From Rhodoplanes elegans (GTDB lineage Bacteria > Pseudomonadota > Alphaproteobacteria > Rhizobiales > Xanthobacteraceae): DNA of 33,345 bases. This document shows, piece after piece, positions 22,619-30,838 of the stretch (position 1 is its first letter; each line of letters begins with the position of its first letter). The stretch spans positions 1 to 33,345 of the forward strand of contig NZ_NHSK01000100.1 in the NCBI RefSeq assembly GCF_016653355.1. The letters are read 5' to 3'. Below the pieces are notes generated by a model. That model worked only from the letters and a program-made list of their open reading frames with translations, had not been told where the DNA came from and ran no database searches. The translations under genes and the position numbers were made by a program.

Positions 22619-22727
22619 CTCATGGTGAGGAGCGATGCGAAGCATCGCGTCTCGAACCATGCGGCCACCCTTCGTCGGGGCCGCATGGTTCGTGACGCGC
22701 GACTGCGTCGCGCTCCTCACCATGAGG
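22619..22727. repeat. Palindromic intergenic repeat (CCTCATGGTGAGGAG type)
   Basis: CCTCATGGTGAGGAGCG (22619-22635) and CGCTCCTCACCATGAGG (22711-22727) are perfect 17-base inverses. An inner pair CGAACCATGCGGCC/GGCCGCATGGTTCG is also perfect. It lies beyond the 3' end of the lipoprotein gene on the minus strand. Confidence 0.9.
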
Positions 22728-22774
22728 GGCGCGTCAGTGGTCGGTCGAGCGGCGATGAACGAGAGCGCCCGCCC

Positions 22775-23527
22775 CTACCCCCGCGGCTTGCGGGCGGGCT
22801 TGCGCTCGCTCGGCAGGCCCTGCGGGTCGAAGCCGACATAGATGACGTACTTGTCGAGGTCGGCCTGGGACGGCACCGGGACGGCGAGATCCTCGGAGAC
22901 GTGCGTGAACGGCACGTTGGGCTGACCGGGCGGCAGGGTCACGGGCAGGATGTAGAGCTTCGACCAGATCGTCTTCGGCTCGATCCCCTCGCGCACCAGC
23001 GCGTAGCGCAGCGGGACCTGGGTCTCGCCCGGCGCGCCGGCCGGACCGAGGATCAGCCGCCCCTGCACGCCGATCTTGATCGACAGCGTGCCGGCATTGA
23101 CGGCGCACTGGCGCGCCGTGCGGCCGAAGCTCGCCTGGTAGCGCAGGCCGAGCGCCTGGTCGGAGCCGGGCGCGTTCATCTGCAGGGTCGAGGCGCCCTG
23201 CCGGATATCGACGGAAGGGCAGTCCACCTCGAGGGCCGACAAGGTCGAGGCGCCGCCCGTCTGGCCGGCCTCGGCGGTCCCGCCGGCCGCCGCCTTGGCC
23301 TCCGAGCCCGCGCCGAACAGGTTGCGGAAGCGGTCGGCGAAGCCGGGCGAGCCGGACTTCTCGCTCGGCGTCGGCTGGCCGCTGAAGAACTCGTCGGTCG
23401 ACGAGCAGGCTCCGACCGTCGCCGCGAGCAGCAGCGCGGCCGTCAGGCCCGCTGCCCGGCCCGCGGCCCGGCGCGCCGCGACACGCGACCGAATCACGCC
23501 TGCCGTTCCGATCCCTCGCTCAGCCAT
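22775..23527 (-). CDS. Putative lipoprotein, conserved hypothetical
   Basis: 250 aa. A basic N-terminus and hydrophobic stretch (about residues 22-40) end in lipobox VGAC with C41 as probable lipid anchor. A linker rich in Ala, Gly and Ser follows. A C-terminal domain with VDCPSVDIRQGASTLQM, YQASFGRTARQC and KIGVQGRLILGPAG is of a type conserved in alphaproteobacteria without a known function. ATG 23527 (MAERGIGTAG) is chosen; the extension to 23581 adds uncharacteristic residues. A role at the cell envelope is likely but unproven. Confidence 0.72.
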   Translation of the reverse strand: MAERGIGTAGVIRSRVAARRAAGRAAGLTAALLLAATVGACSSTDEFFSGQPTPSEKSGSPGFADRFRNLFGAGSEAKAAAGGTAEAGQTGGASTLSALEVDCPSVDIRQGASTLQMNAPGSDQALGLRYQASFGRTARQCAVNAGTLSIKIGVQGRLILGPAGAPGETQVPLRYALVREGIEPKTIWSKLYILPVTLPPGQPNVPFTHVSEDLAVPVPSQADLDKYVIYVGFDPQGLPSERKPARKPRG

Positions 23528-23636
23528 GATGTCCCCGTACGCTCGTTCCTGCGCCTCGCCCCGCGCCCTTGTCGGTCCCAACCGTGGCGGCCCCGTGGCG
23601 CCGCCCGTCCGGGACGGGCGCGCCGGTCCGCCATGC

Positions 23637-24224
23637 TCACCCCGGCGGGTCGTCCTTCAGGCGGGCGTAGAGCAGGTGGTCCTGCCACAATCCGTTGATG
23701 CAGAGATATTGCCGCGCGTAGCCCTCGCGCACGAAGCCGCACGATTCGAGGAGCCGCATCGACGGCGCGTTGGTCGGGATGCAGGCCGCCTCGAGCCGGT
23801 GCAGCCGCAGCGCCGAGAAGGCATAGGGGGCGAGCGCCCGCACCGCCTCGGTCATGAAACCGCGCCGGGCATAGGGCTCGCCCATCCAGTAGCCGATGCT
23901 GCCCGCCTGGGCGACGCCGCGCCGGACATTGGCGAGGGTGAGCCCGCCGACCAGCGCCCGGTCGGCGCTGCGGAAGATGAAGTAGGCGTAGGCCTGGTCG
24001 GTCCGCTGATCCTCGGCGTAGCGCTTCAGCCGGCGGCGGAAGGCGCCGCGGGTGAGGTCGTCCATCGGCCAGGTCGGCTCCCACGGCGTCAGGAAGCCGC
24101 GGCTGCGCTCGCGCAACGCCGCCCATTCCTCGAAATCGGACATCTGGGGCGGCCGCAGCATCACCCCCTTGCCCTCGATCGCGCCCGCCGGCTCGGCGAG
24201 ACTGACGGTGCGGAAGAACGCCAT
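23637..24224 (-). CDS. GNAT-family N-acetyltransferase (RimJ-like)
   Basis: 195 aa. The acetyl-CoA-dependent GNAT fold is visible: KGVMLRPPQMSDFEEW start strand, VGGLTLANVRRG, GSIGYWMGEPYARRGFMTEAV (acetyl-CoA loop ARRGF) and LEAACIPTNAPSMRLLESCGFVREG end. The subfamily resembles ribosomal-protein acetyltransferases such as RimJ, but its real substrate cannot be read. I chose ATG 24224 (MAFFRTVSLAEPAG), as homologues usually begin here. A GTG at 24284 would overlap the M16 protease stop (GTGA) and is a real alternative that would imply coupled translation. Confidence 0.85.
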   Translation of the reverse strand: MAFFRTVSLAEPAGAIEGKGVMLRPPQMSDFEEWAALRERSRGFLTPWEPTWPMDDLTRGAFRRRLKRYAEDQRTDQAYAYFIFRSADRALVGGLTLANVRRGVAQAGSIGYWMGEPYARRGFMTEAVRALAPYAFSALRLHRLEAACIPTNAPSMRLLESCGFVREGYARQYLCINGLWQDHLLYARLKDDPPG

Positions 24225-24280
24225 GGTCCGGGTCGCAATGTCCGGCCGGAGACGGGGGGACCGGCGGAGCGCCGGCGCCG

Positions 24281-25549
24281 TCACGCGGCCTTCGAGGGGA
24301 GACTTTCGGCGATCGCAGCGGCCGATTCAAGCCCGCCGGGGCCGAGCGCGGCGACGGCGGGGCGCGAGCGGGCGAGCAGCGCGCGGCCGGCGGCGCGCGC
24401 GCTGTCCACCGTGACGGCGTCGACCCGCGCGACGATCTCCTCCACGGTCATCACCCGGTCGTGGATGATCATCTGGCGGGCGAGCTGCTCGGCGCGGGCG
24501 CCGGAGCTCTCCAGCGCCATCAGAAGGCCGGACTTCATCTGCGCCTTGGCGCGGGCGACCTCGGCCTCGGTGAGCCCGTAGGCGGCCGCCTCCATCTCGG
24601 CGACGACGACCCGCATCAGCTCCTTGGCGTCCGAGGCATCCGTTCCGGCGTACAGCCCGAACAGGCCCGTGTCGGCATAGGGCGAGTGGAAGCAGTAGAT
24701 CGAGTAGCACAGGCCGCGGGTCTCGCGGACCTCCTGGAACAGCCGCGACGACATCCCGCCGCCGAGCACGTTGGTGAACACCTGCAGGCTGTAGAGGGTG
24801 GGGTCGCGCTGCGGCACGCCTTCCAGCGCCAGCGCCAGATGCGCCTGCTCGAGGTCGCGCGCCTCGACATGCACGCCGCCGTGGAAGCGGGCCGGCTCGG
24901 GCCGCCCCGGCGACGGGCCGGCGAAGCCGCCGAACAGCCGCTCGACCTTGTCGAGGACCACCTGATGGTTCACGGCGCCGGCCGCCGCCACCACGGTGCC
25001 GGGGCCGCGATAGTTGCGGCCGAGATAGTCGCGCAGCATGGCGGCGTCGATCGCCCGCACCGTGTCCGGCGTGCCGAGAATCGAGCGCCCGACCGGCTGG
25101 CCCGCATAGGCGGTCGCCTGCAGATAGTCGAACACCAGGTCGTCCGGCGTGTCCTCGAGGGCGCCGATCTCCTGGATGATGACGTTCTTCTCGCGGACGA
25201 TCTCGTGCTCGTCGAAGCGCGGATTGGAGAGGATGTCGGCCAGCACCTCGAGGGCGAGCGGCACGTCGTCGCGCAGCATGCGGGCATAGTAGGCCGTCAC
25301 CTCGACGCCGGTCGCGGCGTTGAGGTCGCCGCCGACCGCCTCGATCTCCTCGGCGATCTGGCGGGCCGTGCGGGTCGCCGTGCCCTTGAACGCCATGTGC
25401 TCGAGGAAATGCGAGATGCCGTGCTCGTCCGACCGCTCGTGGCGGCTGCCGCAGTTGACCCAGACGCCGAGGGACGCGGTCTCGAGATGCGGCATGTCGT
25501 CGGTGACGACGATCAGGCCGGACGGAAGACGCGACACCTCGACGGTCAT
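24281..25549 (-). CDS. M16 family zinc metallopeptidase (processing-peptidase type)
   Basis: 422 aa. The inverted zinc motif HFLEH (H47, E50, H51) in HGISHFLEHMAFKGT and the downstream zinc glutamate in VREKNVIIQEIGALED are present, so it should be an active protease of the mitochondrial-processing-peptidase/YmxG type. Later GGGMSSRLFQEVRETRGLCYS is the usual glycine-rich substrate-binding region. ATG 25549 overlaps the thrC stop by four bases (ATGA), which supports coupled translation. The thrC-M16-GNAT order is common in alphaproteobacteria. Its natural substrate is not known. Confidence 0.92.
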   Translation of the reverse strand: MTVEVSRLPSGLIVVTDDMPHLETASLGVWVNCGSRHERSDEHGISHFLEHMAFKGTATRTARQIAEEIEAVGGDLNAATGVEVTAYYARMLRDDVPLALEVLADILSNPRFDEHEIVREKNVIIQEIGALEDTPDDLVFDYLQATAYAGQPVGRSILGTPDTVRAIDAAMLRDYLGRNYRGPGTVVAAAGAVNHQVVLDKVERLFGGFAGPSPGRPEPARFHGGVHVEARDLEQAHLALALEGVPQRDPTLYSLQVFTNVLGGGMSSRLFQEVRETRGLCYSIYCFHSPYADTGLFGLYAGTDASDAKELMRVVVAEMEAAAYGLTEAEVARAKAQMKSGLLMALESSGARAEQLARQMIIHDRVMTVEEIVARVDAVTVDSARAAGRALLARSRPAVAALGPGGLESAAAIAESLPSKAA

Positions 25550-26967
25550 GCGGCTGCTCCTGCGTCCGCGCTCGCCGCGCGGCTGTGACTGAGAATGTGG
25601 CGGGCGACGGCGGCCTGGTCGGCCGGCAGAACGGTCGAATGCTCGCGCCGGCCGGACAGATCGGCGAGCCAGTCCGGCAGCCCCGGGCGGATGCCGCAGG
25701 CGGCCTCGACGGCGTCCGGGAACTTGGCCGGATGCGCCGTGGAGAGCACGACCATCGGCACCGACGGGTCGCGCGGCTCCTTCTCGGCGACCGCCATCGC
25801 GACCGCGGTGTGCGGATCGAGCAGATAGCCGGCCTCGCGCCGCACTGTGCGGATGGTCGCGGCGACCTCCTCCTCGGCGGCGCGGTCGGCCGCGAACAGG
25901 GTCCGCATGGCGCCGAGCGAGCGGGCCGGGATCGAGAAGCTGTGGCTCTTCGTCAGCGAGCCCATCGCGGTGCGGACCGCGCGGGCGTCGCGCTCGCAGG
26001 CCTCGAACAACAGGCGCTCGAAGTTCGACGACACCTGGATGTCCATCGAGGGCGAGGTGGTCGCCACCACGTCGCGCACCTGATAGGTGCCGGTGGCGAG
26101 CGTGCGCGCGAGAATGTCGTTGACGTTGGTCGCGACCAGCAGCTTGTCGACCGGCAGGCCCATGCGGGCCGCCACATAGCCCGAGAACACGTCGCCGAAA
26201 TTGCCGGTCGGCACCGTGAACGCGACTTTTCGATGCGGCGCGCCGAGCGCCGCGGCGGCGGCGAAATAATAGACGACCTGCGCGACGAGGCGGGCGAAGT
26301 TGATCGAGTTGACGCCCGAGAGCCGCACCCGGTCGCGGAACGGGTGATCGTTGAACAGGCCCTTCACGATCGCCTGGCAGTCGTCGAACGTGCCCTCGAT
26401 GGCGAGCGCGTGGACGTTGTCGGCGCCGGCCGTGGTCATCATCCGGCGCTGCACGTCGGAGATGCGCCCCTGCGGATAGAGCACGAAGAGGTCCGCCTGG
26501 GCCGAGCCGCGGAACGCCTCGACGGCGGCGCCGCCGGTGTCGCCGGAGGTGGCGACCACGATGGTCGAGCGCTCGCCGCGCGCCGCCAGCGCATGGTCCA
26601 TCAGGCGCGACAGCACCTGCATGGCCAGATCCTTGAAGGCCAGCGTCGGCCCGTGGAAGAGCTCCAGCACGAAGGTCGCCGGCGCCACCTGCACGAGCGG
26701 CACCACGGCCGGATGGCGGAAGCCGGCATAGGCCTCGCGCGCCATGCGGGAGAGGTCGGTCGCCGTCAGCGTGTCGCCGACGAAGGGCGCCACCACCTCG
26801 GTGAACACCTCCGCATAGGGGCGACCGGCGAAGCCGGCGATGGTCGCGGTGTCGAGCCCGGGCCACGTCTCGGGGACGTAGAGGCCGCCGTCGCGGGCGA
26901 GGCCGGCGAGGGTGACGTCCATGAAGCCGAGCGGCGGCGCCTCGCCGCGGGTGGAGATGTACTGCAC
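25546..26967 (-). CDS. thrC: Threonine synthase
   Basis: 473 aa. It converts O-phosphohomoserine to threonine with pyridoxal phosphate. The cofactor lysine is K112 in GPTLAFKDLAMQ. ATSGDTGGAAVEAFRG (phosphate binding) and VPTGNFGDVFSGYVA are the expected family blocks. The start appears to be GTG at 26967 (GTG-CAG-TAC-ATC, MQYISTRGEAPPLGF) with GAGGAC just upstream. The first gene of a minus-strand group thrC-M16-GNAT. Confidence 0.96.
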   Translation of the reverse strand: MQYISTRGEAPPLGFMDVTLAGLARDGGLYVPETWPGLDTATIAGFAGRPYAEVFTEVVAPFVGDTLTATDLSRMAREAYAGFRHPAVVPLVQVAPATFVLELFHGPTLAFKDLAMQVLSRLMDHALAARGERSTIVVATSGDTGGAAVEAFRGSAQADLFVLYPQGRISDVQRRMMTTAGADNVHALAIEGTFDDCQAIVKGLFNDHPFRDRVRLSGVNSINFARLVAQVVYYFAAAAALGAPHRKVAFTVPTGNFGDVFSGYVAARMGLPVDKLLVATNVNDILARTLATGTYQVRDVVATTSPSMDIQVSSNFERLLFEACERDARAVRTAMGSLTKSHSFSIPARSLGAMRTLFAADRAAEEEVAATIRTVRREAGYLLDPHTAVAMAVAEKEPRDPSVPMVVLSTAHPAKFPDAVEAACGIRPGLPDWLADLSGRREHSTVLPADQAAVARHILSHSRAASADAGAAA

Positions 26968-27195
26968 GTGTCCTCACTGCCTGAGGGGGCCGCGCGCGAC
27001 GGCGCGCCGAAATCCCCCGCCGGGGCCGGCGACGGGCCGGCCGGTCATGACCAAATCTCTGGAAAGCCTACCGTTCCGGGACTGGTGCCGACCCTTCGGC
27101 CGGCGACCCGGCACACTAGTCGGAACCGCGGGGGCGCACAAGAAAGGCAATCGCTCCCCCGCATTCCTGCGGACGAATCCGGTTAAGCTCCGGCT

Positions 27196-30100
27196 ATGCC
27201 CGCGTCACCGATACCGCCCATGCCCCGCGTCTACACGATCCCGGCCGCCGTGCCGTTCCTGCCCACGCTGGCGGCCGCCCTCCTGGAGGGGCGGCTGGTG
27301 CCCGGCTTCTCGGCCGCCGCCGACCCGCTGGCGCTCGCCGGCGTGACGCTCTACCTGCCCACCCGCCGGGCCTGCCGGACCGCCCGGGACATCTTTTTCG
27401 AGGCGGTCGGGCGCGACGGCGCCGTGCTGCCCCGCATCGTCGCGCTGGGCGACATCGACGAGGACGAGCTGGCGTTTTCGGCCGCCTCCGGCCTCGGGCC
27501 GGGCGGTGACGGCGGCGGCGCGGGCGCCCTGCCCGAGGCCCTCGACCTGCCCCCCGCGCTGCCCGGCCTGTCGCGCCGGCTGCTGCTCGCCCGCCTGGTG
27601 CTCGCCTGGGCCAAGACCCTGCGCCGGAAGACCGCCGAGCAGGCGCCCGTCGTGGTCGACACCCCGGCGGCGGCCCTCGCCATGGCCGACCAGCTCGCCC
27701 GGCTGATCGACGACATGACCACCCGGGGCGTCCCATGGACGGCCCTCGACACGCTCGTCCCGGAGGAGCACGACCGCTACTGGGGCCTGACGCTCGACTT
27801 CCTGCGCGTCGCCCGCGAGGCGTGGCCGGCGCTGCTGGCCGAACGCCAGACGATCGAGCCGGCCGCCCGCCGCGACCTGCTGATCGCCGCCGAGGCCGCC
27901 CGCATCGCGGCGCGGGCCGAGGGACCGGTGATCGTCGCCGGCTCGACCGGCTCGATGCCGGCGACGGCCCGCTTCATCGCCACCGTCGCGCGGCTGCCGC
28001 ACGGCGCCGTGGTGCTGCCCGGCCTCGACACCGCCCTCGACGACGCCTCCTGGGCCGCGATCGACGGCGTGGCGGATGGGTCCGGGCTCGCCCCGGGCCG
28101 CTCCGGCCTTGGGCCGGAGCCGGAGTGCGGCCACCCGCAATTCGCCCTGCATGGCCTGCTGGCCGGCATGGGGCTGACGCGGGCCGACGTGGTGCCGCTC
28201 GGCGCCCCGCCCCGGCACGATCGCGCGGTCCTGCTCTCCGAGGCGCTGCGGCCGGCCCCGACCACCCATCTCTGGCAGCAACGCCTCGCCGCCGCCGACT
28301 TCACCGGCGCAGTGCGCGACGGCCTGCCGGGCCTCGCCGTGATCGAAGCCGCCAATGCCGAGGAGGAGGCGCTCGCGATCGCCGTGGTGCTGCGCGAGGC
28401 GCTGGAAGAGCCCGGCCGAACCGCGGCGCTCGCGACCCCGGACCGGGCGTTGGCCCGCCGCGTCGCCACCGCGCTCGGCCGCTGGGGCGTGACCGTGTCG
28501 GACACCGGCGGCCAGCCGCTCGCCGACGCCCCGGCCGGCGTGTTCGCCCGCCTCGCCGCCGAGGCGGCGCTGGGCGAGGTCGCGCCGGTGCCGCTGCTGG
28601 CGCTCCTCAAGCACCCGCTCGCCCGGCTCGGATTCGACGCCGCTGAGCATGCACGCGCCGTCGCGGCGCTGGAGCGGGCCGTGCTGCGCGGGCCGCGGCC
28701 ACGCCCCGGCACGGCCGGCCTCGCCCACGCGCTGGAAACCGTCGCGACCGAGGTGGCGAAGCTGCAGGCCGGCCAGGCGTCCGCCCTCCACCCGGCCGAT
28801 CCGCGGGCGCGGCTGCGGGCGCACGAGCTGGAAGCCGCGGCCGCGCTGGTCGCTCGTCTGACGGCGGCGGTGGCGCCGCTGGAAAAGCTCGACCACCGAA
28901 AGCCGCAGGGGCTGGCGGCGCTCGCCGCGGCGCATCGCAAGGTCGTCGAGGCGCTGTCCGACGACGGCGCCGACGGGATCGTCGCCTTCGCCGGGCCCGA
29001 CGGCGGCGCCCTCCTCGACACCTTCGAGTCGCTCGTCGACGAGGCGGCGGCCGAGACGTTTCTGGTCGCGACCGAGGACTATGCCGAGCTGTTCCGCACC
29101 GCCGTCGCCGACCGCGTGGTGCGGCCGCCGCCGGTCGCGGGCGCTCGCCTGCACATTCTCGGCCTCCTCGAAGCGCGCCTCGTGACGGTCGACCGCTTCG
29201 TGCTGGGCGGTCTCGCCGAGGGCGTGTGGCCGCCGGCCGCGGCGAGCGACCCGTGGCTCAGCCGCGGCATGCGCCACGCGCTCGGCCTCGACCTGCCGGA
29301 GCGCCGCATCGGCCTCTCGGCGCACGACTTCGCCCAGCTCGCCGGCTCCGCCCCCGAGGTGGTGATGACGCGGCCCGGCAAGATCGGCGGTGCCCCGGTC
29401 GCGGCCTCGCGTTTTCTGCAACGGCTCGCCGCGGTGGCCGGTCCGGCGTGGAAAGATGTCGTCAGACGGGGTGAGGCGTATCTGGATTTCGCGCGAAAAC
29501 TGGATCGGCCGGCCGGGCCGCCGAAGCGCGTCGCCCGGCCGGAGCCGAAGCCGCCGCGCGACGTGCGCCCCGTGTCGCTGTCGGTCACCGAGATCGAGCA
29601 CTGGCTGCGCGATCCCTACACGATCTATGCGAAACACATTCTGAAGCTGGCGCCGCTCGATCCGGTCGATCTGCCGCCCGGCGCCAAGGACCGCGGCATC
29701 GCCATCCACGCCGCCATCGGCACGTTCTGCGAGCGTTACGCCACCGCGTTGCCCGACGACCCGCTCGAAGCACTCCTCGATATCGGCCGACAGGAATTCG
29801 AAAAACTCGACGACACGCCGGAGGCGCGGGCCTTCTGGTGGCCGCGCTTCACCGAGATCGCCCGCTGGTTCGTGCGGTTCGAGCGCGAGCGCCGCGCCGA
29901 CGGCACGGTCGTGACGGCCGAGATCAAGGGCGCGCTCGACATCCCGCTCGGCGAGGGCCGCGCCTTCCGACTGCGCGCCCGCGCCGATCGCATCGAGCGC
30001 CATCCAGATGGTTCCTTCGCCATCCTCGACTTCAAGACCGGCGCGCCGCCCTCGTCCAAGCAGGTGCGGCTCGGCCTCTCGCCGCAGCTCACCCTGGAAG

Positions 30101-30408
30101 GCGCGATCCTGCGTGGCGGCGGCTTCGACGGGCTGCCGCCCGGCGCCGGGCTCGCCGAGATCGCCTATGTGCGCCTCACCGGCGGCGACCCGGCCGGCGA
30201 ATGCTGCCCGGTCGATCTCGAGACGCAGTCGGCGGACGCCGCCGCCGAGGCGGCGCTCGGCAAGCTGATCGGCCTCGTGAAGAAGTTCGACGACCCCGAG
30301 ACGCCTTACCGCTCGCTGGTGCTCTCGATGTGGAAGAGCCGCTACGGCACCTACGACGACCTCGCCCGCGTGAAGGAGTGGTCGACCGGAGAGGGGGGCG
30401 GGGAGTGA
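27196..30408 (+). CDS. addB: Double-strand break repair protein AddB
   Basis: 1070 aa. AddB is the second subunit of the AddAB helicase-nuclease, which processes DNA ends for RecA. It has an inactive UvrD-like body and a C-terminal RecB-type nuclease beginning near residue 793 (LSVTEIEHWLRDPYTIYAKHIL), with the catalytic DFKTG at about 944-948 and QLTLEGAIL after it. The start at 27196 gives MPASPIPPMPRVYTIP; ATG 27220 (MPRVYTIP) is closer to homologues and equally possible. Around residues 293-312 an unusual glycine/proline-rich stretch is encoded by a perfect hairpin (28100-28120), which looks like an in-frame insertion. addA follows after a HicB-like gene. Confidence 0.93.
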   Translation: MPASPIPPMPRVYTIPAAVPFLPTLAAALLEGRLVPGFSAAADPLALAGVTLYLPTRRACRTARDIFFEAVGRDGAVLPRIVALGDIDEDELAFSAASGLGPGGDGGGAGALPEALDLPPALPGLSRRLLLARLVLAWAKTLRRKTAEQAPVVVDTPAAALAMADQLARLIDDMTTRGVPWTALDTLVPEEHDRYWGLTLDFLRVAREAWPALLAERQTIEPAARRDLLIAAEAARIAARAEGPVIVAGSTGSMPATARFIATVARLPHGAVVLPGLDTALDDASWAAIDGVADGSGLAPGRSGLGPEPECGHPQFALHGLLAGMGLTRADVVPLGAPPRHDRAVLLSEALRPAPTTHLWQQRLAAADFTGAVRDGLPGLAVIEAANAEEEALAIAVVLREALEEPGRTAALATPDRALARRVATALGRWGVTVSDTGGQPLADAPAGVFARLAAEAALGEVAPVPLLALLKHPLARLGFDAAEHARAVAALERAVLRGPRPRPGTAGLAHALETVATEVAKLQAGQASALHPADPRARLRAHELEAAAALVARLTAAVAPLEKLDHRKPQGLAALAAAHRKVVEALSDDGADGIVAFAGPDGGALLDTFESLVDEAAAETFLVATEDYAELFRTAVADRVVRPPPVAGARLHILGLLEARLVTVDRFVLGGLAEGVWPPAAASDPWLSRGMRHALGLDLPERRIGLSAHDFAQLAGSAPEVVMTRPGKIGGAPVAASRFLQRLAAVAGPAWKDVVRRGEAYLDFARKLDRPAGPPKRVARPEPKPPRDVRPVSLSVTEIEHWLRDPYTIYAKHILKLAPLDPVDLPPGAKDRGIAIHAAIGTFCERYATALPDDPLEALLDIGRQEFEKLDDTPEARAFWWPRFTEIARWFVRFERERRADGTVVTAEIKGALDIPLGEGRAFRLRARADRIERHPDGSFAILDFKTGAPPSSKQVRLGLSPQLTLEGAILRGGGFDGLPPGAGLAEIAYVRLTGGDPAGECCPVDLETQSADAAAEAALGKLIGLVKKFDDPETPYRSLVLSMWKSRYGTYDDLARVKEWSTGEGGGE
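28100..28120. repeat. Hairpin within addB (possible in-frame repeat insertion)
   Basis: GCTCCGGCC and GGCCGGAGC are perfect 9-base arms around TTG. With flanking GGGCTCGCCCCGGG-like palindromic sequence (about 28080-28130) it resembles the GC-rich intergenic repeats of this genome, but here lies in-frame in addB, at codons for SGLAPGRSGLGPEPE. Confidence 0.6.
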
Positions 30409-30432
30409 CTAAGGATCAAGGAGAAGCCGTGA

Positions 30433-30627
30433 ATGCGCTACGCGGTCGTGATCGAGAAGGTGAACGAGACCTATTCGGCTTACGTCCCGGACCTGCCGGG
30501 CTGCATCGCGACCGGAGAGACGGTGGCGGAGGTCGAGACGAACATCCGAGACGCCATCCGATTCCACATCGAAGGCCTCGAAGAGGACGGGCTGCCAGTT
30601 CCGCAGCCCAAGAGCGTGGCCGAATAG
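30433..30627 (+). CDS. HicB-like protein (orphan)
   Basis: 64 aa. The chain MRYAVVIEKVNETYSAYVPD and then LPGCIATGETVAEVETNIRDAI is the partial RNase H-like fold of HicB antitoxins and related type II proteins. Its length is that of the HicB core only, without a C-terminal DNA-binding domain. AAGGAG lies about 9 bases before ATG 30433. It sits between addB (24 bases upstream) and addA. No HicA toxin frame is seen on either side. It may be an orphan antitoxin or a phage-defence or regulatory remnant; function is unknown. Confidence 0.83.
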   Translation: MRYAVVIEKVNETYSAYVPDLPGCIATGETVAEVETNIRDAIRFHIEGLEEDGLPVPQPKSVAE

Positions 30628-30673
30628 GTGGAGGCGTGAGGACGACCTTCGCTCCAGCCGACCCACAGTCTTG

Positions 30674-30761
30674 GTCATGGCCGGGCTTGTCCCGGCCATC
30701 CACGGTCTTGCTTTTGCGCGACTCGCAAGGCGTGGATGGCCGCGACGAGCGCGGCCATGAC
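30674..30761. repeat. Palindromic intergenic repeat (GTCATGGCC type)
   Basis: GTCATGGCC (30674-30682) and GGCCATGAC (30753-30761) are perfect inverses. The inner GGCCATCCACG and CGTGGATGGCC also pair, and GGCCGGGCTTGTCCCGGCC-like hairpins lie in the left arm. It fills most of the 211-base gap between the HicB-like gene and addA. Confidence 0.85.
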
Positions 30762-30838
30762 GAGCCGAAACGCACGAAGGATCCGAGAGGCCAAAGCGAT
30801 ATCCGGCTCCTCTCTGGAATCCAAAAACAGGTCCACGC

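Noticed and set aside
22276-22727. Insertion sequence or transposon
   Set aside because: There is no transposase frame. The sequence is made of short palindromic repeats only.
27205-30003. Minus-strand frame of 932 codons opposite addB
   Set aside because: AddB is clear on the plus strand, and the mirror frame shows only compositional bias.
30433-30627. Complete HicAB toxin-antitoxin module
   Set aside because: No HicA-like frame (a short double-stranded-RNA-binding fold) is visible up- or downstream, so only an orphan HicB-like gene can be claimed.
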